Assembly (NCBI GenBank): GCA_947177105.1
Contig: CAMWTF010000124.1
Coordinates: forward strand, 1-7,160
Source of the DNA: an uncultured Lachnospiraceae bacterium
GTDB lineage: Bacteria; Bacillota; Clostridia; Lachnospirales; Lachnospiraceae
Length of the DNA: 7,160 nucleotides
Direction of reading: 5' to 3'
Below are positions 1 through 5,534 of the stretch, one piece after another. The notes beneath the pieces are model-generated. The model did no database searches and was not told where the DNA came from. It worked only from the letters and a program-made list of their open reading frames with translations. Made by a program: the position numbers and the translations under genes. Each line of letters begins with the position of its first letter. The first letter of the stretch is position 1.

Positions 1-2
1 GA

Positions 3-293
3 TATCCTGAGTTAGATACTGATATAATTAATATGCAAAACAGGTATTTTTTTGATCGAGTGCAGGAAGTCATTAAGAACATTTTAAAAAAATATGAATC
101 GATTTTTGATTTACTTTCTATAAGCAATGAAACAACATTGCAATACGATGGAAATATTTTAGATACAATTCGTGGAACGGATTCGAGAATTATATGGATG
201 ATTAACAAAAAATTGGGTAAGGAAATTTATCTTGAAGGTTATAGGAAAAAATTAATGGATGATGTAGATATTGAGGTTTATGAAAAGGAATAA
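3..293 (+). CDS. Hypothetical protein, C-terminal part (gene open at left window edge)
   Basis: The reading frame is open from the first in-frame codon to a TAA at 291-293. It encodes at least 97 residues if read from the edge, or 86 from the first internal ATG at 33. That ATG has no purine-rich Shine-Dalgarno site (the bases before it are gatataattaat), so I read this as the tail of a longer gene that starts outside the window. The peptide is rich in Lys, Ile, Asp, Glu and Tyr, has no evident signal peptide or membrane segment, and is predicted largely helical and soluble (e.g. FFDRVQEVIKNILKKYESIF). I recognise no family. GC is about 27% by hand count, against about 50-62% in sampled lines of the downstream genes, which suggests acquired DNA. 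No plus-strand terminator follows it; the nearest hairpin (319-333) has its T-tract on the other strand. Confidence is good that it is coding, none for function. Confidence 0.55.
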   Translation, partial: YPELDTDIINMQNRYFFDRVQEVIKNILKKYESIFDLLSISNETTLQYDGNILDTIRGTDSRIIWMINKKLGKEIYLEGYRKKLMDDVDIEVYEKE

Positions 294-310
294 TACATAA
301 GCAGATTATC

Positions 311-334
311 AATAAAAGCCCCCGAACAGGGGGA
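311..334 (-). terminator. Intrinsic terminator, minus-strand orientation
   Basis: A 5-bp all-GC stem (CCCCC at 319-323, GGGGG at 329-333) with a 5-base loop is flanked on the left by AATAAAAG. Read on the minus strand this is a GC stem followed by CTTTTATT, the form of a Rho-independent terminator. On the plus strand the hairpin is followed by ATCAGAG, with no T-tract, so it would not end the AT-rich gene to its left. It lies 25 bases beyond the TGA of the minus-strand fragment at 359-463, which is the natural gene for it to serve. The stem is short but fully GC. Confidence 0.55.
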
Positions 335-358
335 TCAGAGTGCCATAGACTCACTGCG

Positions 359-463
359 TCAGTTCGGTCTGTAAACGGAAATCACGCCATCAGTAGCCTC
401 AGGCATCTCCCGGTCAATAAACTGTACAAAAACAATAAAACTACTTGTAAACTTCCAGAATAT
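359..463 (-). pseudogene. Possible remnant: C-terminal tail of a minus-strand gene
   Basis: The minus strand is open for 34 codons between an in-frame TAA (464-466) and a TGA (359-361). The last 22 codons, running from about 424, read VQFIDREMPEATDGVISVYR followed by PN and stop. They have balanced codon composition and protein-like character, unlike the AT-rich codons upstream of them. No start codon with a Shine-Dalgarno site precedes it; the only ATG lies inside the conserved-looking stretch. A terminator in the right orientation follows directly (311-334). I infer a truncated gene of which only the 3' end and terminator survive, perhaps cut during insertion or deletion of the AT-rich DNA to the left. 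I do not recognise the family. A chance open frame of this length is quite possible, so the call rests mainly on the terminator and the composition. Confidence 0.3.
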
Positions 464-473
464 TTAGTAAAAT
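445..473 (+). promoter_or_regulatory. Probable SigA-type promoter for the EF-G gene
   Basis: A -35-like TTGTAA at 445-450 and a -10-like TAAAAT at 468-473 are separated by exactly 17 bases, matching the vegetative consensus TTGACA-17-TATAAT at four and five of six positions. Transcription would start near 480, giving an untranslated leader of about 70 bases before the ATG at 551. I see no obvious riboswitch or attenuator hairpin in that leader. The promoter overlaps the upstream end of the minus-strand open fragment at 359-463, consistent with that fragment being non-functional. Confidence 0.55.
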
Positions 474-550
474 ACACTTATGGGTGTCAGAATGTGCGAA
501 ATCAAGTTCTGGCAAAATACCTAAATCAGACCTTAATTGGAGGATAGCTT

Positions 551-2644
551 ATGAATGTTTACACAACTGACAAGATCCGCAACGTATGCTTATTAGGTCA
601 TGGCGGCAGCGGTAAGACCAGCCTGGTGGAGGCCATGGCTTACCTGTCCGGCATTACTTCCAGAATGGGTAAAACAACCGATGGCAATACAGTCAGCGAT
701 TACGGCAAGGAGGAGCAGAAGAGACAGTTTTCCATCAGTACCTCCGTGGTTCCCATCGAGTGGGAGGGACATAAGATCAATATTCTGGACACGCCGGGAT
801 ATTTTGACTTTGTAGGCGAAGTGGAGGAGGCTCTGAGCGCGGCGGGAGCAGCCATTATCGTGGTGAACGGCAAGGCCGGCATCGAGGTGGGCACCCTGAA
901 GGCATGGGAGATGTGCGAGAAGTATAAGCTGCCCAGATTCATCTATGTGTCCAACATGGACGTGGACAACGCCTCCTTCCGTCAGGTGGTGGAGGATATG
1001 ACGGGGCTCTTTGGCAAGAAGCTGGCACCCTTCAATCTGCCCATCCGAGAGAATGAAAAATTCGTAGGCTATGTGAACGTGATCACCGAGACCGGCAACC
1101 GCTGGCAGGGCAAGGAAGTGGTTCCCTGTGAGGTGCCGGAGTATAATAAAGCCAATCTGCAGATCTGCCGTGACGCCCTGATGGAGGCGGTGGCGGAGAC
1201 CAGCGAGGAGATGATGGAGCGCTTCTTTAACGGAGAGACCTTCTCCGAGGCCGAGATCCGCGCGGCGTTGCGCACCAATGTGTGCGACGGCAGCATCGTG
1301 CCTATGACCATGGGTTCCAATACCTTATGTCAGGGCGTTTTCACCCTGCTGGACGATATCGTGAAGTATATGCCCAGCCCGGAGAACCGGGAAGTGGCCG
1401 GCATCAATATGAAAACCAATGAGATCTACCATGCGGATTACGACTTTGCCAAGGCTAAGTCCGCCTATATCTGGAAGACCATCGTGGATCCCTTTATCGG
1501 CAAGTACTCCCTGATCAAGGTAAATTCCGGTGTGCTCAAGACCGATGATCTGATCTACAATGTGGATAAGGACATCGAGGAGAAGATCGGCAAGCTGTAC
1601 GTCCTGCAGGGCAACAAACCCATGGAAGTGGGCGAACTCCACGCAGGCGACATAGGCGCTCTGGCGAAGCTGACGGCGGCCCGCACCGGCAACAGCCTGT
1701 CCACCAAGAACACCACCATCAAATTCGGTAAGTGGGAGATTTCCACTCCTTACACCTACATGCGCTACAAGGCCAAGAACAAAGGGGATATTGACAAGAT
1801 TTCCCAGGCGCTGCAGAAAATTACCCATGAGGATCTGACCGTGAAAGTGGTCAATGATTCCGAGAACCGTCAGCTGCTGCTGTACGGTATGGGCGATCAG
1901 CATCTGGAGATCATCGCCAGCCGCCTGAAAAACGAGTACAAGGTGGAGATTGAGTTAGATAAGCCCAAGGTGGCTTACCGGGAAACCATCCGCAAGACCT
2001 CGGACGTGGAGGCCAAGCACAAGAAGCAGTCCGGCGGCCACGGCCAGTATGGTCATGTGAAGATGCGCTTCTCCGCATCCGGAGACCTGGAGACTCCCTT
2101 TGTGTTTGAGCAGGAAGTGGTGGGAGGCGCTGTGCCCAAGAACTACTTCCCGGCGGTGGAAAAGGGATTGCAGGACAGCGTACAGAGAGGGCCTCTGGCG
2201 GCTTACCCGGTGGTGGGTGTGAAAGCTGTGCTGTACGATGGATCCTACCATCCGGTGGATTCTTCCGAGATGGCGTTTAAGATGGCTACCATTCAGGCAT
2301 TTAAGAAGGGCTTCATGGAGGCCGGACCTGTGTTGCTGGAGCCCATTGCCTCAGTGAAAGTGACGGTGCCCGATTCCTTTACCGGTGATATCATGGGCGA
2401 CCTCAACAAGAGAAGAGGCCGTGTGCTGGGTATGAATCCCACAGTGGGCGGCAAGCAGGTGATTGAGGCGGATGTGCCTATGAGCAGTCTCTATGGCTAC
2501 TGCACGGATCTGCGTTCCATGACAGGCGGCCAAGGCGAATACAGCTATGAATTTGCCCGCTACGAGCAGGCTCCCAGCGATGTGCAGGAGAAGGAAGTGG
2601 CGGCCAGGGCAGCCAAGGTGGCGGAGAACGCTCTGGAAGAGTAA
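551..2644 (+). CDS. fusA: Elongation factor G-like translational GTPase (EF-G paralogue, EF-G2-like)
   Basis: This 697-residue protein has full EF-G length and all five EF-G domains. EF-G proteins bind the ribosome and use GTP to drive tRNA-mRNA translocation, or in paralogues other ribosome transactions. The G domain (about 8-290) has the P-loop GHGGSGKT (16-23), switch-II motif DTPGYFDF (80-87), a G4 element read as SNMD (134-137) and a G5-like GSN (255-257). Domain II spans about 292-390, III about 395-470, IV about 470-595 (SGGHGQYGHV at 494-503, VDSSEMAFK at 569-577) and V about 597-675 (GDLNKRRGR, YGYCTDLRS). The start is fixed by GGAGGA at 539-544, six bases before ATG. Compared with canonical EF-G, the catalytic His of DTPGH is Tyr84, and NKxD has become SNMD. 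Such changes are typical, as I recall, of the EF-G2 branch (e.g. Thermus EF-G-2), so it may not be the main translocase. It is not beside rpsL, rpsG or tuf here. A terminator follows directly. Confidence 0.9.
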   Translation: MNVYTTDKIRNVCLLGHGGSGKTSLVEAMAYLSGITSRMGKTTDGNTVSDYGKEEQKRQFSISTSVVPIEWEGHKINILDTPGYFDFVGEVEEALSAAGAAIIVVNGKAGIEVGTLKAWEMCEKYKLPRFIYVSNMDVDNASFRQVVEDMTGLFGKKLAPFNLPIRENEKFVGYVNVITETGNRWQGKEVVPCEVPEYNKANLQICRDALMEAVAETSEEMMERFFNGETFSEAEIRAALRTNVCDGSIVPMTMGSNTLCQGVFTLLDDIVKYMPSPENREVAGINMKTNEIYHADYDFAKAKSAYIWKTIVDPFIGKYSLIKVNSGVLKTDDLIYNVDKDIEEKIGKLYVLQGNKPMEVGELHAGDIGALAKLTAARTGNSLSTKNTTIKFGKWEISTPYTYMRYKAKNKGDIDKISQALQKITHEDLTVKVVNDSENRQLLLYGMGDQHLEIIASRLKNEYKVEIELDKPKVAYRETIRKTSDVEAKHKKQSGGHGQYGHVKMRFSASGDLETPFVFEQEVVGGAVPKNYFPAVEKGLQDSVQRGPLAAYPVVGVKAVLYDGSYHPVDSSEMAFKMATIQAFKKGFMEAGPVLLEPIASVKVTVPDSFTGDIMGDLNKRRGRVLGMNPTVGGKQVIEADVPMSSLYGYCTDLRSMTGGQGEYSYEFARYEQAPSDVQEKEVAARAAKVAENALEE

Positions 2645-2658
2645 CATAAAATATAGCA

Positions 2659-2690
2659 GGGCAGCTTCTTTGGAGAGGCTGCCCGTTTTT
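2659..2690 (+). terminator. Intrinsic terminator of the EF-G-like gene
   Basis: GGGCAGC at 2659-2665 pairs with GCTGCCC at 2678-2684. The stem extends inward by four more pairs, one of them G-U, to 11 bp around a TTGG tetraloop (2670-2673). A G and then TTTTT at 2686-2690 follow. It starts 14 bases after the stop codon and separates this gene's transcript from leuS. Confidence 0.9.
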
Positions 2691-2772
2691 ATCCGTGGAT
2701 GCCGGATTCCCATGGGGAATGGAGGATGCTTCACAGGATCGGGTATGGCGTTGCGAAGCGGACAGAAAAAAC

Positions 2773-2801
2773 TTGACATCCCCGGGCAATAGAGCTAAAA
2801 T
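2773..2801 (+). promoter_or_regulatory. Strong SigA-type promoter for leuS
   Basis: A perfect -35 box TTGACA (2773-2778) and a -10 box TAAAAT (2796-2801, five of six matches to TATAAT) are separated by exactly 17 bases. Transcription should begin near 2808, leaving only about 36 untranslated bases before the leuS ATG at 2844. The promoter lies after the terminator of the upstream gene, so leuS has its own transcription unit. The short leader contains no T-box element or competing terminator hairpin. Confidence 0.8.
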
Positions 2802-2843
2802 GAGCCATAACATCAAGAAAAATCTGGAAGAGGGGTAAAAGTT

Positions 2844-5378
2844 ATGGCAGCACCTTACAACCACCACGAGGTGGAACAGAAATGGCAGAAGATCTGGGAT
2901 GACGAGCAGGCATTCAAGGTCTCTGAGGATTATTCCAAACCGAAATACTATGCACTGGTAGAGTTCCCCTACCCTTCGGGAGCGGGGCTGCATGTGGGAC
3001 ACCCCAGACCCTACACGGCTCTGGACATCGTGGCCCGCAAGCGTCGTATGCAGGGATATAACGTACTGTATCCCATGGGCTTTGATGCCTTTGGCCTGCC
3101 CACGGAGAACTATGCCATCAAGAATCATATCCATCCCAAGATTGTCACCAGAAACAATGTGGCCCGCTTTAAAGAGCAGCTTCATGCCCTGGGCTATTCC
3201 TTTGACTGGGATAGGGAGGTCAATACCACGGACGAGGAATACTATAAGTGGACCCAGTGGATTTTCCTGAAACTGTTCAAGGCAGGACTGGCCTACAAGT
3301 CCGAGATGCCCATCAACTGGTGTACCTCCTGCAAGGTGGGCCTGGCCAACGAGGAAGTGGTGAACGGCGTCTGTGAGCGCTGCGGCAGTTCGGTGGTGCG
3401 CAAGGTCAAGAGCCAGTGGATGCTGAAGATCACCGAGTACGCGGACAGGCTGATCCAGGATCTGGACACGGTGGACTATGTTGAGCGGGTGAAGGTATCC
3501 CAGAAGAACTGGATCGGCAAGAGCCAGGGGGCGGAGGTGGATTTCTCCATCACCGGCAAGGAGGACAAGCTGCGCATCTACACCACCAGACCGGATACGC
3601 TGTTCGGTGCCACATATATGGTGGTGTCCCCGGAGCATCCTCTGATTGACAAATATAAGGACGAGATCCACAACTATGAGGAACTGAAAGCCTACAGGGA
3701 GCAGGCCGCAAAGAAGTCTGATTTTGAGCGCACGGAGCTTGCCAAGGACAAGACCGGTGTACAGATCCAGGGTCTGACTGCTACCAACCCGGTAAACGGC
3801 AAGGAGATTCCCATCTGGATATCAGATTATGTACTGATGACCTACGGAACTGGCGCTATCATGGCCGTGCCTGCCCACGACGAGAGGGACTGGGAGTTTG
3901 CCAAAAAGTTTGGCCTGCCCATCATAGAAGTGGTGGCCGGAAGCCCTGTGTCCGTACAGGAGCAGGTTTTCACGGATGTGGCCACCGGTACGCTGGTGAA
4001 CTCCGAATTTTTAAACGGGCTGTCTGTGGCCCAGGCCAAAGAGAAGATTATCGCATTTCTGGAGGAGAAGGGCATCGGCGTCAGCAAGACCAATTTCAAG
4101 CTGCGTGACTGGGTATTTTCCAGACAGCGTTACTGGGGAGAGCCCATCCCCATTGTAAAATGTGAGAAGTGCGGCTTTGTGCCCATCCCTGAGAGCGATC
4201 TGCCGCTGACACTGCCGGAGGTGGAATCCTATGAGCCCACCGACAACGGCGAGTCCCCGCTGGCAGCCATGACCGACTGGGTGAATACCGTCTGTCCCTG
4301 CTGCGGCGGCCCCGCCCAGAGGGAGACGGATACCATGCCCCAGTGGGCAGGTTCCTCCTGGTATTTCCTGCGGTATATCGACCCTCATAACAAGGAGGCG
4401 CTGGCCAGTAAGGAGGCGCTGGAGTACTGGATGCCTGTGGACTGGTACAACGGCGGCATGGAGCATACCACGCTGCATCTGCTGTATTCCCGTTTCTGGC
4501 ACAAGTTCCTGTATGACCAGGGAGTGGTACCCTGTCCAGAGCCTTATCAGAAGAGGACCAGCCACGGTATGATTCTGGGGTTGAACCCCCACAGCTTTGC
4601 GAATCAAACCCCGGAGGAGCAGAAGCGACTGGTGGAACAGTACGGCAGCGAGAAAGCGGCCAGGGAAGCTCTGGTGGAGCAGTTTGGCGAGATGGCGGAA
4701 CATCCTATCGTAAAGATGTCTAAAACCCTGGGCAATGTGGTGAACCCGGACGAGATCGTGGCGGAGTACGGCGCAGACACCCTGCGCACCTATGAGATGT
4801 TTATCGGCGCCTTTGACATGTCAGCCGCCTGGAGCGAGGACGGCGTGAAGGGCTGCCGCAGATTTCTGGAGAGGGTGTGGAAACTGCAGGATATCCTGGT
4901 GGAGGGAGAGGACTACAGCGCCGAGTTGGAGACCAAGATGCACCAGACCATCAAGAAGGTCAGCGGCGACTATGAGAGCCTTAAATACAACACCGCCATC
5001 GCGGCCATGATGGCGCTGATCAACGATATGAACAAGAAGGGGGCTGTGACTAAGGGAGAGTACAGGACGCTTCTGACGCTGCTCAATCCCGTTGCGCCCC
5101 ATATCACGGAAGAGTTGTGGCAGATCTGCGGTTTCTCCGGCAAGATCTATCAGACCAGCTGGCCGGAGTACGAGGAGGCCAAGACCATCGAGGCCACCGT
5201 GGAGATCGCCATGCAGATTAACGGCAAGATGCGGGGCACTTTCTCTATTCCCCAGGATCTGGCCAAGGAGCAGGTCATAGCCCAGGCCAAAGAGCTGTTG
5301 GGAGATAAGCTGACCGGCACGATTGTCAAGGAGATCTATGTGCCCGGCAGACTGGTGAATATTGTGGTGAAGCCGTAG
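2844..5378 (+). CDS. leuS: Leucyl-tRNA synthetase (leucine-tRNA ligase)
   Basis: This cytosolic class I synthetase charges tRNA-Leu with leucine using ATP. The 844 residues contain the Rossmann-fold signature HVGH (50-53), the KMSK loop written KMSKT (624-628), and RDWVFSRQRYWGEPIP (421-436). The CP1 editing domain (about 225-415) carries the Thr-rich TTRPDTLFG (247-255) and GTGAIMAVPAHDERD (335-349), including the conserved Asp346, so hydrolytic editing of mischarged tRNA should be intact. Two Cys pairs near C160/C163 and C177/C180, and two more at C440/C443 and C484/C487, look like zinc-binding sites. The anticodon-binding domain starts near 693, and the small C-terminal domain is about 783-844. 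The start is supported by AGGGG at 2831-2835, eight bases upstream. Length is greater than the roughly 804 residues I recall for Bacillus LeuRS. A segment of about 43 residues (580-622) sits between GMILG and KMSKT, at the position of the leucine-specific insertion of other LeuRS. The enzyme appears complete. Confidence 0.97.
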   Translation: MAAPYNHHEVEQKWQKIWDDEQAFKVSEDYSKPKYYALVEFPYPSGAGLHVGHPRPYTALDIVARKRRMQGYNVLYPMGFDAFGLPTENYAIKNHIHPKIVTRNNVARFKEQLHALGYSFDWDREVNTTDEEYYKWTQWIFLKLFKAGLAYKSEMPINWCTSCKVGLANEEVVNGVCERCGSSVVRKVKSQWMLKITEYADRLIQDLDTVDYVERVKVSQKNWIGKSQGAEVDFSITGKEDKLRIYTTRPDTLFGATYMVVSPEHPLIDKYKDEIHNYEELKAYREQAAKKSDFERTELAKDKTGVQIQGLTATNPVNGKEIPIWISDYVLMTYGTGAIMAVPAHDERDWEFAKKFGLPIIEVVAGSPVSVQEQVFTDVATGTLVNSEFLNGLSVAQAKEKIIAFLEEKGIGVSKTNFKLRDWVFSRQRYWGEPIPIVKCEKCGFVPIPESDLPLTLPEVESYEPTDNGESPLAAMTDWVNTVCPCCGGPAQRETDTMPQWAGSSWYFLRYIDPHNKEALASKEALEYWMPVDWYNGGMEHTTLHLLYSRFWHKFLYDQGVVPCPEPYQKRTSHGMILGLNPHSFANQTPEEQKRLVEQYGSEKAAREALVEQFGEMAEHPIVKMSKTLGNVVNPDEIVAEYGADTLRTYEMFIGAFDMSAAWSEDGVKGCRRFLERVWKLQDILVEGEDYSAELETKMHQTIKKVSGDYESLKYNTAIAAMMALINDMNKKGAVTKGEYRTLLTLLNPVAPHITEELWQICGFSGKIYQTSWPEYEEAKTIEATVEIAMQINGKMRGTFSIPQDLAKEQVIAQAKELLGDKLTGTIVKEIYVPGRLVNIVVKP

Positions 5379-5402
5379 GCATTCGGTTTTGAAAGCAAAG
5401 AG

Positions 5403-5447
5403 GAGGCAGATAGATGCATTTTATGGGCATCTATCTGCCTCTTTTTT
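5403..5447 (+). terminator. leuS: Intrinsic terminator of leuS, possibly bidirectional
   Basis: A perfect 15-bp stem (5403-5417 with 5427-5441) encloses a 9-base loop and is followed by TTTTTT at 5442-5447. It begins 25 bases after the leuS stop. On the minus strand the same hairpin is followed by CTTTGCTTTC, a weaker T-rich run. It could therefore also end the convergent sigma-factor gene, for which I see no better terminator in 5448-5534. Confidence 0.92.
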
Positions 5448-5534
5448 GGGGATGTGCATTTCCATAAGCCCCATCCAAATGGAATATTGAAGCGGTCGGT
5501 ATCCTGAATAGTCTGTCAATTTGACTTTCGTATT

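Noticed and set aside
1325..1903. A 192-codon open frame on the minus strand inside the EF-G gene.
   Set aside because: Entirely antisense to the clear EF-G coding sequence, with no ribosome-binding site or family signature that I can see.
2706..2720. A small inverted repeat, ATTCCC and GGGAAT with a 3-base spacer, between the EF-G terminator and the leuS promoter.
   Set aside because: Six-base arms are expected by chance in a window of this size, and it lies about 50 bases upstream of the -35 box. I cannot support an operator.
2478..3671. A 397-codon open frame on the minus strand across the end of the EF-G gene and the first third of leuS.
   Set aside because: It lies opposite two well-recognised genes and spans their terminator and promoter. 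Its length is a by-product of the codon use of the plus-strand genes, and its peptide has no recognisable motif.
4392..4422. A 13-base direct repeat (AAGGAGGCGCTGG twice, 18 bases apart) in leuS.
   Set aside because: It encodes the KEAL-like stretches of the LeuRS protein and is explained by similar amino acids and codon use.
4011..4703. A 230-codon open frame on the minus strand inside leuS.
   Set aside because: It overlaps conserved LeuRS motifs on the other strand and shows no independent coding evidence.
5460..5484. A 6-base inverted repeat (TTCCAT and ATGGAA) downstream of the sigma-factor gene.
   Set aside because: The stem is short and weak with a 13-base loop and no adjacent T-tract, so it is not a convincing terminator.
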